Positions 35,999 to 45,455 of a DNA stretch of 64,000 nt are shown in pieces. The notes below the pieces were generated by a model. The model did not search any database. It was not told the DNA's origin and worked only from the letters and a program-made list of their open reading frames with translations. The position numbers and the translations under genes were made by a program. The stretch's first letter is position 1; each line of letters starts with the position of its first letter. Origin of the DNA: Opitutia bacterium (GTDB lineage Bacteria; Verrucomicrobiota; Verrucomicrobiia; Opitutales; Opitutaceae); contig CANJIU010000010.1 in assembly GCA_947474365.1 (NCBI GenBank), forward strand, positions 62,001-126,000, written 5' to 3'.

Positions 35999-38317
35999 CT
36001 ACAGACGCACGCGACGCAGACGAAGCGCGTTGGCGATGATGGAAACGGATGAGAGCGACATCGCGGCTCCCGCGATCATCGGACTCAGCAGCACGCCGAA
36101 AAACGGATAGAGAATGCCCGCCGCAATCGGCACGCCGAGCGCGTTGTAAACGAAAGCGAAAAAGAGATTCTGCCGGATGTTGCGCATCGTCGCACGCGAG
36201 AGCCGAATCGCTTTCGCGATGCCGCGCAGGTCGCCTTTGATTAGCGTAATCCCGGCACTTTCCATCGCGACATCGGTGCCCGTGCCCATCGCGATGCCAA
36301 CATCGGCAGCGGCGAGCGCGGGCGCATCGTTGACGCCATCACCGGCCATCGCGACCACTTGGCCGCTTTGTTTAAGCGCATTGACCTTCCTGATTTTGTC
36401 GGCCGGTTCGACCTCAGCTTCAAAGTTATCAAGGCCAAGCTTGCGCGCCACGGCTTCGGCTGTGCGCCGATTGTCGCCTGTCGCCATGACCAGTTTCACA
36501 CCGAGTTCATGCAGCATCGCAACGGCTTCAGCGGTGGACTCCTTGATCGGGTCGGCGACCGCCAGCACTCCCGCAACCTTTCCATCCACCGCGGCGAATA
36601 GCACCGTCTTGCCGTCCGTTTGGAGAGCGGTTGCGCGTTCCTGAAACGCGGCATCTACGACCACGCCCTCGGCTTCGAGAAACTTCAACTTGCCGACAAG
36701 AATGCTTTTGCCCTCCACGGTCCCGGCGACGCCGCCCGCCGTGACGGAACGGAAGTTATTTACCTCTGGTAAAGACTGTTTCTTTTCCACGGCCCCGCGC
36801 ACAATGGCGGCAGCGAGCGGATGCTCCGATGAGCGTTCGAGTGAGGCAGCCATCCGAAGCAGCGCGTTTTCATCGACGTCCGCGACGGGCAAAACATCCG
36901 TGAGGCGCGGATTCCCTTCGGTGAGCGTGCCGGTCTTGTCCACCACGAGGTAGGTTACTTTGCCAAGATGTTCGAGCGACTCGGCGTTCTTCACCAGCAC
37001 GCCGACCTGCGCGCCGCGGCCGACGCCGACCATAATGGCCATCGGCGTGGCTAGGCCCAGCGCACACGGGCAGGCGATGATGAGCACCGCTACCGCGTTG
37101 ACGATCGCGTAGGCGAGGCGCGGCTCGGGGCCGAAGAAAAACCAGACGAGAAACGTAATCACAGCGACTGCCGCAACGGTCGGCACAAAAATACCGGATA
37201 CTTTGTCCACCAGTCCCTGAATCGGCGCGCGACTGCGCTGCGCCTCGGCGACCATCTGCACGATCCGGGCAAGCAGCGAATCCGCGCCTACCTTGTCGGC
37301 TTTAAGGATGAATCCGCCGGTGCCATTGACCGTGCCGCCGGTCACGCGGTCGCCGGACTTTTTCTCCACGGGCAGCGATTCGCCGGTGAGCATGGATTCA
37401 TCGACAGAGGAAGCGCCTTCCTCGATGACGCCATCGACGGGGATCTTCCCGCCCGGACGCACGCGGAGGCGGTCGCCGGCTTGAACTTCTGACAACGCGA
37501 CCTCGGAGTCGCCGATGGCGTTGACGCGGATGGCGGTCGGCGGAGCGAGGTTCAACAGCGCCTTGATGGCGCTGGAGGTGCGAGCCCGCGCCCGGAGTTC
37601 CAGCACCTGCCCGAGCAACACGAGCACGACAATGACGGCGGCGGCTTCGAAATAAACGTCCACCATGCCGCCGTGCATCCGCATGGCCGGCGGGAAGGCG
37701 CCGGGCAGGAAAAACGCGACCGCGCTATAAATCCACGCGGAGCCCACGCCGAGCGCGATCAACGTGAACATATTCCAATGCGCGTTACGGAACGACCGCG
37801 CTCCGCGCACGAAAAACGGCCAGCCGGCCCACCAGACCACGGGCGTGGAAAGAAGAAGTTGAATCCGCCGACTGGTGGTCCCGTTGGCGACGTGGGCAAA
37901 CGCCGGCACCAGATGCGCCATCGCGAGCACAAAGACCGGCAACGCGAGGGCACCGCCGATCCACAAACGTCGCGTCATGTCGCGCAGTTCGGAGTTTTCC
38001 TCTTCGGTATCGCTTGCGCTCGCCAACTTGGGTTCGAGCGCCATGCCGCAGATCGGGCAAGCACCGGGGTGATCCTGTTCAATCTGCGGGTGCATCGGGC
38101 AGGTGTAGATCGTCTTGCCCGTTGCAGGGGCGATCCACGCGTGATTTCGCTCCAGCGCCATGCCGCACTTGGGGCAATCGCCCGGCTTGTCGCTCACCAC
38201 TCCCTCGCACATCGGGCAAAAGTATTTTGCGCCGGCCGGCGGCTTCACCGCTTCATGCGCGTGGTCGTGTTCTTCATGGCTGCCGGAAGCAGAGGACGGA
38301 TGGTGATGGTGGTTCAT
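35999..38317 (-). CDS. copA: Copper-translocating P-type ATPase
   Basis: 772 residues. Two short Cys/Met metal-binding modules open the protein: YFCPMCEGV...CPKCGMAL (about 32-55) and YTCPMHPQ...[10 protein letters not shown] (71-96), after a His-rich N-terminus. Eight membrane helices follow, with the ion-site CPC at C416-P417-C418 in [13 protein letters not shown], the phosphorylated aspartate D460 in DKTGT, and [20 protein letters not shown] in the hinge. This is a P1B-1 Cu(I) exporter from the cytoplasm. It is the last gene of the minus-strand copper block that starts with the ECF sigma factor. Confidence 0.95.
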   Translation of the reverse strand: MNHHHHPSSASGSHEEHDHAHEAVKPPAGAKYFCPMCEGVVSDKPGDCPKCGMALERNHAWIAPATGKTIYTCPMHPQIEQDHPGACPICGMALEPKLASASDTEEENSELRDMTRRLWIGGALALPVFVLAMAHLVPAFAHVANGTTSRRIQLLLSTPVVWWAGWPFFVRGARSFRNAHWNMFTLIALGVGSAWIYSAVAFFLPGAFPPAMRMHGGMVDVYFEAAAVIVVLVLLGQVLELRARARTSSAIKALLNLAPPTAIRVNAIGDSEVALSEVQAGDRLRVRPGGKIPVDGVIEEGASSVDESMLTGESLPVEKKSGDRVTGGTVNGTGGFILKADKVGADSLLARIVQMVAEAQRSRAPIQGLVDKVSGIFVPTVAAVAVITFLVWFFFGPEPRLAYAIVNAVAVLIIACPCALGLATPMAIMVGVGRGAQVGVLVKNAESLEHLGKVTYLVVDKTGTLTEGNPRLTDVLPVADVDENALLRMAASLERSSEHPLAAAIVRGAVEKKQSLPEVNNFRSVTAGGVAGTVEGKSILVGKLKFLEAEGVVVDAAFQERATALQTDGKTVLFAAVDGKVAGVLAVADPIKESTAEAVAMLHELGVKLVMATGDNRRTAEAVARKLGLDNFEAEVEPADKIRKVNALKQSGQVVAMAGDGVNDAPALAAADVGIAMGTGTDVAMESAGITLIKGDLRGIAKAIRLSRATMRNIRQNLFFAFVYNALGVPIAAGILYPFFGVLLSPMIAGAAMSLSSVSIIANALRLRRVRL

Positions 38318-38400
38318 GTGATTGCTGCCGGAGCTGTGCGGAAACCCTTACACTTTTTCCCGACCGTTACGAATCGGGACCGAACCGTGCCTTAGCATTC

Positions 38401-39054
38401 TCAATGGTGTTTGTAGAATCCGACCCCTTTGATGTCGTTCCACGAAGTGGTCTGATGGCAGAGGAAGCATTGGCTGACCTCGGCCTTTTCCATTTTTGCC
38501 ACGCTCATCGAAACCATCTTGAAGTGCATCATGTAGTGGCTGGGCGGTGCTTGATGACATTGGGCGCAGGACTGCGATACGGGCGACGGGTGGCGAAATT
38601 CCGGGGTCGTCCACTTCGCGGTGGCGTGGCATTGCGCGCAGTCATTTCCCAGCAGCCCCATGTGACGGTCTTTGGTCTGGTGGCACGTCGCGCAATTCAA
38701 CAAAGCTTCTTCGCGTTGTAGTTGCGTCGTGCTCGAAGGAAGCGCGCCAGTCGCGCCTTTCACAAGCCACGTGGCGAAGTCGGCGCGCGTTTTATCGGAC
38801 CGGTGCGGCTCTTGCCCCATCTGCCGCACGCCGATCTGTGCGAGGGCAACATGGTCCATCTTGGTCGTGCTCGGGACTCGACCCTAGTGTTCGAGATGGC
38901 AGGCGGTGCAGGAGGCGATGTCAGCGTGGAACGCGCTCGGCTGGCGTTGGAGGAGCGCCGTGTTGCCCGCATGGCAAACAATGCAGTTCTTCGCCCGCGC
39001 AGATTTTGCGTTAAGCTGTGCAATAATTGTTATTCGACTGTCGCGCCGCGCACG
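38401..39054 (-). pseudogene. Multihaem c-type cytochrome with internal amber codon and no start
   Basis: Six CxxCH haem motifs lie in one frame. Two (CIVCH and CTACH, at about 38965 and 38900) are separated by an in-frame TAG at 38884-38886 from four more (CATCH, CAQCH, CAQCH, CFLCH). The amber replaces the residue after CTACHLEH, where homologous tetra/hexahaem proteins usually have Lys. Upstream the frame runs back to a TGA at 39055-39057 with no ATG, GTG or TTG, so the signal peptide is also gone. The downstream part could still initiate at ATG 38859 but would have no export signal. The likely ancestral role was periplasmic electron transfer. Confidence 0.72.
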
Positions 39055-39077
39055 TCACGTGTCCCCGGTGGAGTGAA

Positions 39078-39209
39078 TCAGTGGTGCGGCTGGCAACCGG
39101 TAATTCCGGCTAGGACGACGACGGCCGCGAGCGTGAGCGCCGCGGATGGCAGCCATTTCGATTGAGTGAGCGTGAGGATGAGCCTCGTGAGTGAGCGTTT
39201 TGTTTTCAT
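39078..39209 (-). CDS. Small lipoprotein-like peptide
   Basis: 43 residues from ATG 39209: a basic N-terminus (MKTKRSLTRLILTLTQSK) and one hydrophobic helix (LAAVVVLAGITGC) ending in a lipobox-like GITGC, then QPHH. It would be processed to a tiny lipid-anchored His-containing peptide. It lies between copB and the decayed cytochrome in the copper block. Too short for family assignment. Confidence 0.5.
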   Translation of the reverse strand: MKTKRSLTRLILTLTQSKWLPSAALTLAAVVVLAGITGCQPHH

Positions 39210-39250
39210 AGGATTCTGCGTCGCTTTCTTGGCGGTGATTCGGGAATTAG

Positions 39251-40057
39251 TTAGAACCAAGTCCGGAGGCCGAACACCACGGACGTGGTTGAGATGTCTT
39301 CGCCGGTGCGCCGCACCAAATCGGCGGTATTCCCCAGCACGCGACGCCACGTGACGCCGACGTAGGGCGAGAATTGCCGGTTGATGTCGTAGCGCAGGCG
39401 CAGGCCGAGTTCCACGTCGTTGAGCCCGGCCGCGACGCGGCGCCGCGTGTCGTCCTGAAACGCCGCGTTGAGATCGATGCGCGGCTGGATCACCCAGCGC
39501 TGGGTGATGAGTTGATCGTAGCTGGCCGTGAAACGGGCGGAGACTTTGCCCTTTTCGCTCACGAAGAGCGCAGGCTCCACCTCGAACCAGTAGGGCGCGA
39601 GACCTTCAAGCCCGACGACGAAGTAGCCCGTGGTGCGACGCGCAGGGCCGCGATAGGTGCGGTCCACGCGCAGGCCGGCTTGGAAATCCCAAAACGGGCT
39701 GATGAGCTGGCTGTAGAGTCCCTGCAACTCGGCTTCGCCGGCCTTCGCGCCCTTGGTTTCCTGTTCGCCGTCGGCCTTCCACCAGAACCGCCGGTAGTCC
39801 CCGCCGATCCAGCCTTCCGCATCGAGCACGTAGGCCTCGGGCTGGTCGCCGGTGCGAAGTTCCAGCTTGGGGGTGGACGTGAAGGTATCGATCGGCGAAT
39901 CATGCACCGCGGGTTCCCAGCCCGGCGGCAGCGGTTTGCCGAGGCCGTGTGTTCGCGGGGAGGGCATGGACATCGCGTTCGCCGCGCGCGCGACGGCGGG
40001 GGCGCCGAGCACGAGCGCGCAGGCGACGGCGAGAGGCAGGAGAGTTTTCGTGGTCAT
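39251..40057 (-). CDS. copB: Copper resistance outer-membrane protein CopB
   Basis: 268 residues with a signal peptide (MTTKTLLPLAVACALVLGAPA) and the CopB/PcoB beta-barrel domain: LELRTGDQPEAYVLDAEGW, LYSQLISPFWDFQAGLRVD, PYWFEVEPALFVSEKGKVSA, LNDVELGLRLRYDINRQFSPYVGVTW. The short Met/His-rich linker seen in long CopB forms is reduced to MSMPSPRTHG. It starts 12 bp after the multicopper oxidase gene, in the usual copAB order. Confidence 0.92.
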   Translation of the reverse strand: MTTKTLLPLAVACALVLGAPAVARAANAMSMPSPRTHGLGKPLPPGWEPAVHDSPIDTFTSTPKLELRTGDQPEAYVLDAEGWIGGDYRRFWWKADGEQETKGAKAGEAELQGLYSQLISPFWDFQAGLRVDRTYRGPARRTTGYFVVGLEGLAPYWFEVEPALFVSEKGKVSARFTASYDQLITQRWVIQPRIDLNAAFQDDTRRRVAAGLNDVELGLRLRYDINRQFSPYVGVTWRRVLGNTADLVRRTGEDISTTSVVFGLRTWF

Positions 40058-40069
40058 GTGGGTTCCTCC

Positions 40070-42133
40070 TCAGGCGACGTTGAACACGCGGAACATACCC
40101 GCTTCCATGTGATAGAAAAGATGGCAGTGAAACGCCCAGTCACCGGGCGCGTCGGCCGTGACGAGCACGGACATTTTCTCGCCGGGCTTCAGGTTTACGG
40201 TGTGCTTGAGCGGCGCGAGGCCATCGGCGCCGGTCTCGAGTTCCATGAACATGCCGTGCAGGTGCAGCGGGTGCTCCATCATCGTGTGGTTGACGAACGT
40301 GAGCCGCACGCGCTCGCCGAAACGCAACCGGACCGGCTCGGCTTCGGAAAATTTCTTGCCGTCGAAACCCCAGATGAACCGCTCCATGTTGCCCGTCACG
40401 TTAATGACGATCTCGCGCCCGGGCGCGGGCATCGGCCGCGCATCAAGCGCCACGAGGTCGCGGTAAACCAAGACGCGCCGGCCGTCTTCGCCGAGCCCCG
40501 TGCCGGGCTCGTGCGTGCGGCTCATCGGCGACATCGCCACCATGCTGTTGCCCGGGCCGAACGGGTTTTTCATGGCACCCATGCCGCCGCTGCCCATTCC
40601 GGGCATGCCTTTCATGTCGCTGCCGCCGGGCATCCCGGCCATGCCCTCGTGTCCGCTCGGCGGCTTGGTGGACGAGTCTTTACCCATGCCAGCCATCCCA
40701 GCCATGCCGGCATGCCCGCCGGTGCCGGCCGCGGTCGATGGCGCGGGCGAGGCCATCGGTGGCGCGGACAGCGTGGCGGGAGCCCCATGATTCATGCCCG
40801 CCATCGCGCCCGACGACGGGGTTGCCGGCTTGGCCCCCATCATCGCCGCATGCTCAGCGGCACTCATGCCGCTCATCCCGCCCATTTGCTTTGCACCCAT
40901 TTCCATTTTCCCCATCGCGGAGTCGCCCATCGCCATGTCGGCCATACCCATGTCGGCCATGGTGCGCAGCGGGCGTTTTCTGCGCTCGGGAATTGGCGCG
41001 CTCATGCCTTCGCGCGGCGCAAGGGTGCCGAGCGCGTAGCCGCTGCGGTCGGTCGTTTCGGCGAACAGCGAGTAAGCACGATTCTCCGTGGGTTCGACGA
41101 GCACATCGTAGGTTTCTGCCGCTCCTATCCGGAATTCCTCGACCTCGACCGGTTTCACGTGCTGACCATCGGCTTGGACCACGGTCATTTTCAGGCCGGG
41201 AATGCGAACGTCGAAATGCGTCGTCGCGGCGGAATTGATGATGCGCAATCGCACACGCTCACCGGGATTGAAGATTCCGGTCCACGGTGTCTCAGCCGGC
41301 CGGCCGTTGAGCAGATAGTTGAAATACGTCCCGGTGAGGTCCGCGATATCGCTCGGATCCATCCGCATTTTGCCCCATTCCTTGCGCTCCGCCCACGTGC
41401 GCTTGAATCCTTTTGCGGAAACGTCGTCGAAGAAATCGCCGAGCGTGCGCTGCTGGAGGTTGCTGAAATTGCTCTGCTTTTTCAGCTTCGCGAGGAGCCG
41501 CATCGGATCGGAAAACGTCCAATCCGAAAGCATCACCACATATTCGCGGGCGTAAGTGAACGGCTCGGGTTCGGCGGGATCGATGATGAGCGGACCGTAG
41601 AGACCCAGTTGTTCCTGCATCCCCGAGTGGCTGTGATACCAATACGTGCCGTATTGCTTGAGCGGAAACCGATAGACGAAGGTCTCGCCGGGTTCGATGC
41701 CCTTGAAGCTCACGCCCGGCACCCCGTCCATTTCTGCCGGCAGCAGGATACCGTGCCAATGAATCGACGAGCGCTCGTTCAGCCGGTTGGTGACGCGAAG
41801 CTCGATCTCCTGGCCCTGGCGGAAACGCAGCAACGGCGCCGGCAACGAGCCGTTGACCGTGACGGCCCGGCCAACGCGGTCGCAGATGCGAAAATCCATC
41901 TTGTCGATCGTGAGATCGACGACGGCCTGGCTCGCGGGCGATGACGTCGGCGGCGTAGCCGGTGCGCCCGGCGCCGCAGCGGGGGTGTGACCCGCGTGGG
42001 GTGTCTGGGCATAAGCCGGGGCCAGCCGGGACAATCCAGCCCAAAGGCAGGCCGCGCCCGCGGCGCGCAGGAATTCGCGGCGGGAAGCGTTGGTAGGATC
42101 TGGCAGAACGAAGGGAGAATCGGAGCGGGCCAT
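40070..42133 (-). CDS. copA: Periplasmic multicopper oxidase CopA (PcoA-type)
   Basis: 687 residues. Twin-arginine signal SRREFLRAAGAA at about 17-30. Cupredoxin domains carry the four copper-binding blocks: H125-W-H127 in IHWHGILLP, H167-S-H169 in YWYHSHSG, PLHLHGMF, and HCHLFYHMEAGM (about H669-M680), whose Cys-His-His-Met set is a type 1 site. A long Met-rich insertion (about residues 390-510; many MGM, MAGM and MSGM repeats) is typical of CopA and binds copper. It oxidises Cu(I) to Cu(II) and sequesters copper. Named copA in the Pseudomonas copABCD sense, distinct from the ATPase. Confidence 0.94.
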   Translation of the reverse strand: MARSDSPFVLPDPTNASRREFLRAAGAACLWAGLSRLAPAYAQTPHAGHTPAAAPGAPATPPTSSPASQAVVDLTIDKMDFRICDRVGRAVTVNGSLPAPLLRFRQGQEIELRVTNRLNERSSIHWHGILLPAEMDGVPGVSFKGIEPGETFVYRFPLKQYGTYWYHSHSGMQEQLGLYGPLIIDPAEPEPFTYAREYVVMLSDWTFSDPMRLLAKLKKQSNFSNLQQRTLGDFFDDVSAKGFKRTWAERKEWGKMRMDPSDIADLTGTYFNYLLNGRPAETPWTGIFNPGERVRLRIINSAATTHFDVRIPGLKMTVVQADGQHVKPVEVEEFRIGAAETYDVLVEPTENRAYSLFAETTDRSGYALGTLAPREGMSAPIPERRKRPLRTMADMGMADMAMGDSAMGKMEMGAKQMGGMSGMSAAEHAAMMGAKPATPSSGAMAGMNHGAPATLSAPPMASPAPSTAAGTGGHAGMAGMAGMGKDSSTKPPSGHEGMAGMPGGSDMKGMPGMGSGGMGAMKNPFGPGNSMVAMSPMSRTHEPGTGLGEDGRRVLVYRDLVALDARPMPAPGREIVINVTGNMERFIWGFDGKKFSEAEPVRLRFGERVRLTFVNHTMMEHPLHLHGMFMELETGADGLAPLKHTVNLKPGEKMSVLVTADAPGDWAFHCHLFYHMEAGMFRVFNVA

Positions 42134-42368
42134 TGGATTCGGTTGCGAGTAGAGTAGTTGGAAGTCAGTGCACAGAGAGTCCGGCGGGCGTTAGACCATG
42201 CCGGTATCAACGCCGACCGGGCAGGCTGATCTCGGTTCATTACACCTCGGATAAATAAACGGAAGGTGAACACCCCATAGGCGAGTAGCGTGGTTGGCCG
42301 TGCTGATCGGCAGTGCGTGATTTTGTTGGCGATGCGTCAAACCTACCTAGGAAAGCTAGCGCGGACAT

Positions 42369-42959
42369 TTACGCTAGTTCATTAACACAAAAGCATTCGA
42401 GACACTTTTCCCGACTGCACGCGCCGCAGAAAAGTTCGAGACGCTGCCGCAAGGACCTCCGCGCCCGGTGCAGCGCGACCGCCAGTGTGCCGACATTGAT
42501 CTTCAATTCGCGGCTCACCGCTGTCTTCGACTCGCCGTTCAGGTCGATCCGTTGAATCAATTTGGCGTAGCGCGGGTTTAATCCGGGCAACAGGCCGCTA
42601 AAGCATGCACATACCACCCGATTCCAGTCTTTCGGTGGCGCGGCAAAATCTTCGCCGGCAGCCTGCATGTCCGTCCAGAGGCGATCCGTGCGACGCTGCT
42701 CCGAGGATTTCTGGCGGTAGTGGTCACTGATTGCGTTGCGCAAAATGCGATAGAACCAAGGCACGGCCTTCTCTCCACGCCGCAGTTGCGCGTCGTGTCG
42801 GAGCGCCTTTAGCAGGCTTTGCTGCAACAAATCCTCGGCCTCCGCCTCGCCGCCGGTGCGTGCGGTCAAGAATCGTTGAAACCGGGCGCGCTCGGCCACG
42901 ATGGCGTGTATGACTTCCCGGGACGGAGGGGATTTCGGTTTTACATGAGGAGAAGCCAC
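42369..42959 (-). CDS. ECF-type RNA polymerase sigma factor
   Basis: 196 residues. Region 2 is visible in EAEDLLQQSLLKALRHDA and AVPWFYRILRNAISDHYRQK, region 4 in NPRYAKLIQRIDLNGESKTAVSRELKINVGTLAVALHRARRSLRQRL. It ends with a cysteine cluster (FCGACSREKCLECFC) seen in some copper-linked ECF sigmas (CorE-type ends are Cys-rich and bind copper directly); that role is inference. It reads into the multicopper oxidase gene across a 235-bp gap, so it probably controls the copper block and itself. No anti-sigma gene is adjacent. Confidence 0.85.
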   Translation of the reverse strand: MASPHVKPKSPPSREVIHAIVAERARFQRFLTARTGGEAEAEDLLQQSLLKALRHDAQLRRGEKAVPWFYRILRNAISDHYRQKSSEQRRTDRLWTDMQAAGEDFAAPPKDWNRVVCACFSGLLPGLNPRYAKLIQRIDLNGESKTAVSRELKINVGTLAVALHRARRSLRQRLELFCGACSREKCLECFCVNELA

Positions 42960-43232
42960 CTCTTTTGAACGCCTTACCGATGCAAATCCCTCAAGTTTTC
43001 GCAGCAGGCAAATGAACCGATCCGCCGCGCCGGCACGACCTCCTTCACGCGAGGCTTTATGAAATCTAACCCACGTTTCACGGTAGCTGAAGTCGCGTTC
43101 CGGCCAAATCCATATTGAGCGAAAAAACGGGTTAGGTATAAGGAATGCGCCTCAAAGCCCTAGTCCGAGCATGGAATTTCGAAGAAATGGAGTCGAATCG
43201 GGCTCGAAATCATCCCACTCTCTCGCGCATTC

Positions 43233-44504
43233 ATGACCCCACCCGTTTCTACCCTGCTCCAGCGTTGGCGGGACGACGCCGCGAGCACGTATAATGTTTG
43301 GTTTCTGTGGGAGGAGCGATTGAAGAACTTCCGCTCGATTCGCCGTGGAATCGGTGAAGTCGTGCGTGAGATTGAGGCCGGTTCGTTTGGCAACCTTTAC
43401 AAAGGCTCGTCTCTTGAGACCGTGGTCGGCTCAATCGCGGAGCAGCGCCCGATTTTCAAAGGAGCCGACCACGCTTTCCTTTGGAAACCGAAATTGCGGA
43501 TTCCCGACATCTACGAAAACCGGGAAAACCAGCTCGCGTTCGGCCGTTTTCTCGACGCCTGCGCGTGTTGTTCGACGGAAGACGCGGTGTTGGCCGCCAT
43601 CCGGCAACTCGACAGCCGGCAAATCAAGGGCCTGGGGCCGGCGGCGGCGAACATGCTCTACTTTTTGCACCCGACCATCGTGCCGCCGTTCAACACCGCC
43701 ATCGTAAACGGCTACAACGCCCTGACCGGCGCGCGGGTGAAGCTAGGCAAATGGACGGAATACCTCGCCATGCGCGAAGGCATTTTGCGGCTCAATGCCG
43801 TGCACCGTGATTTGCTTTCCAACGATCTCGGGGCAATGGGCGGATTCTTGTTCGATATTGGAAGCGGTCGCTATCCGCCGCCCCCGCGCGAGGCTGATGC
43901 CACCGCTCAGGCCGCATGGGAGACCGACTTGAAAAAGGTGCGCGACGACAGTCTCGCCGCCGTGAAACAGATGCGGCGCAGTGAAGAAGAAGAGCGGTCT
44001 CACACCGAAATCCAAGGCTGGCTGCGTGATCTCGGCCGGTCACTGGGCTTCGATGTCTGGATCGCGTCGAACGACATCAATCGTCCCTTGGGCGGCGGCC
44101 GGCTTGGCGACGGCTGCATGACGGCGTTGCCGGCGCCGCTCGCCGCAGTCGCCGGGGGTGACGCCATTCGTCTGATCGATGTCATCTGGCTCCATCGGGA
44201 CACGGCCCAAGTGGTGGCCGCGTTTGAGGTCGAACACACCACGTCGATCTATTCCGGGATTGTGCGGCTACTCGATCTCGCCCTGAGCGCGCCCGAGCAG
44301 GCAGTCAAGGGACTCTTCCTCGTCGCACCAGATGACCGGGAGAACGAGGTGCGCGAGCAACTTTTGCGTCCGGCCTTTCGGCATATCGCCCACCTGCAGA
44401 TGCGATTCCTGCCCTACAGTGAGCTGTCGCGGAACCGGGAGGCTATCGCCCGCTTTGGCGAAGGACTCAAGGCGATCCACGCCGTGAGCAAGGCGCTCGG
44501 ATGA
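43233..44504 (+). CDS. Endonuclease-like protein with PD-(D/E)XK-type C-terminus
   Basis: 423 residues. The N-terminal half contains an HhH-like IKGLGPAAANMLYFLHP (about 131-147) suggesting DNA binding. The C-terminal half has HTEIQGWLRDLGRSLGFDVW (257 onward), then D316 in LIDVIW and E332-V-E334 in AAFEVEHTTSIYSG, the arrangement of a restriction-type endonuclease core with Glu replacing Lys. A remnant or stand-alone restriction enzyme is likely; no methyltransferase is next to it. It lies at the boundary between the copper block and the sialidase genes. Confidence 0.65.
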   Translation: MTPPVSTLLQRWRDDAASTYNVWFLWEERLKNFRSIRRGIGEVVREIEAGSFGNLYKGSSLETVVGSIAEQRPIFKGADHAFLWKPKLRIPDIYENRENQLAFGRFLDACACCSTEDAVLAAIRQLDSRQIKGLGPAAANMLYFLHPTIVPPFNTAIVNGYNALTGARVKLGKWTEYLAMREGILRLNAVHRDLLSNDLGAMGGFLFDIGSGRYPPPPREADATAQAAWETDLKKVRDDSLAAVKQMRRSEEEERSHTEIQGWLRDLGRSLGFDVWIASNDINRPLGGGRLGDGCMTALPAPLAAVAGGDAIRLIDVIWLHRDTAQVVAAFEVEHTTSIYSGIVRLLDLALSAPEQAVKGLFLVAPDDRENEVREQLLRPAFRHIAHLQMRFLPYSELSRNREAIARFGEGLKAIHAVSKALG

Positions 44505-45405
44505 ACGGTGCTCGCCGACTATGCCGGTTCCCGAGCAAGACCTCCGCACCGCCGGGCAGAGCGAAAAACAATTCGTCGGCGCGTTGCCAGACACTGCCAA
44601 TTCTCCGTCGCCGAGCGCCACAATCCGTCCGCCGTCCTCGGGCAGGCATTCAGCCTCCAGATGCCTTCGCCGAGCTTCACGGCGGGAGTAAACACCTTCG
44701 CGCTGCTTGCGCGCGTCCTCATCCACATGTCGCAACGAACCTGCGATGGAATTACGCCGCGTGACCGCAAGATTGCCCTGCGCATCGAAGAGCGCAGTCG
44801 GATGGCAGCACTCGCAGTTGGATTTGTCGGGTGAGAGATAGATTGGCTCGCTTTTTCCCCAACTGCGGCCGGCATCGGCCGATTCCGCCCTGAACATTTC
44901 CGTCTTCCCGTTGGCAAGTCGAGCCAGGTCAAGAAAGTCCGCCCATCTGGTCCCGAGGCGAGATCGTGCAATCCTTCGCACTCGCTCGTCGGGACGTCGT
45001 TGACCTTCACCGGCTCCGACCCGCTATGACCTCCCTCGGTAGAGTGAAACGCGACCAAATCAGCCGCGATGGCAGTGACGGTCCCGTGATCCCCATGCGC
45101 GGAGATTCGCGGTTCGGACCGCATACCGAGCAGCAGCGTCAGCGCGCCCGCGACTTTCACCGCGGGGCGAACGTCTTGCCGCCGTCGTCGTAACGCGCAA
45201 CGTAAATGTCCTTCGCCTGCCCGTAAGCCAGCCATACGCGACCGTTGGAGCCCACCGCAAGTTGCGGTTGGGCGGCATGGGAGATTTCCGTGCGCGTCTT
45301 CGGCAATTCGGCGGCGATTGCACCGCAGGGGAGAGCGAACGCTGCCGCAAAGCATCGGAACAAGGGGGCAGGAGGGAGCGCATGTCGGAGCTGGATTTTT
45401 ACCAA
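44505..45405 (-). pseudogene. Decayed sialidase/BNR-repeat protein
   Basis: Homologous pieces of an exported sialidase-like protein occur in order but in different frames. The start at 45405 gives MVKIQLRHALPPAPLFRC, a signal peptide and AQPQLAVGSNGRVWLAYG, stopping at 45157. Then a second frame gives RISAHGDHGTVTAIAADLVA and SGPDGRTFLTWLDL. A third gives RAESADAGRSWGKSEPIYLS with CECCHPTALFDAQGNLAV. Further switches follow near 44740 and 44640 (KLGEGIWRLNACP; DGGRIVALGDGELAVSGN). At least four frameshifts show it is dead. It resembles the intact neighbour at 45456-46697 (CDCCQ there), suggesting an old duplication. Confidence 0.72.
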
Positions 45406-45455
45406 AATGAAAGGCGAAGTATCACGAACGGGCGAGCGCTAGCGCGTTCGGAGTC

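Noticed and set aside
39374-41944. 856-codon plus-strand open frame over copB and copA
   Set aside because: It lies exactly antisense to two well-supported genes; its composition (His/Arg/Gly-rich) is the usual by-product of high GC in the opposite strand.
15326-43232. A second copy of the tRNA-Val 3' end as right attachment site
   Set aside because: Looked for GTCCGCAAGCGTCCACCA-like sequence along the island and found none; no integrase seen either, so no attachment site is claimed.
45421-45455. GAACGGGCGAGCGCTAGCGCGTTC-like palindrome as another REP
   Set aside because: Its core differs from the REP consensus of 5-9 kb and only one copy was seen, so it is not called as a repeat.
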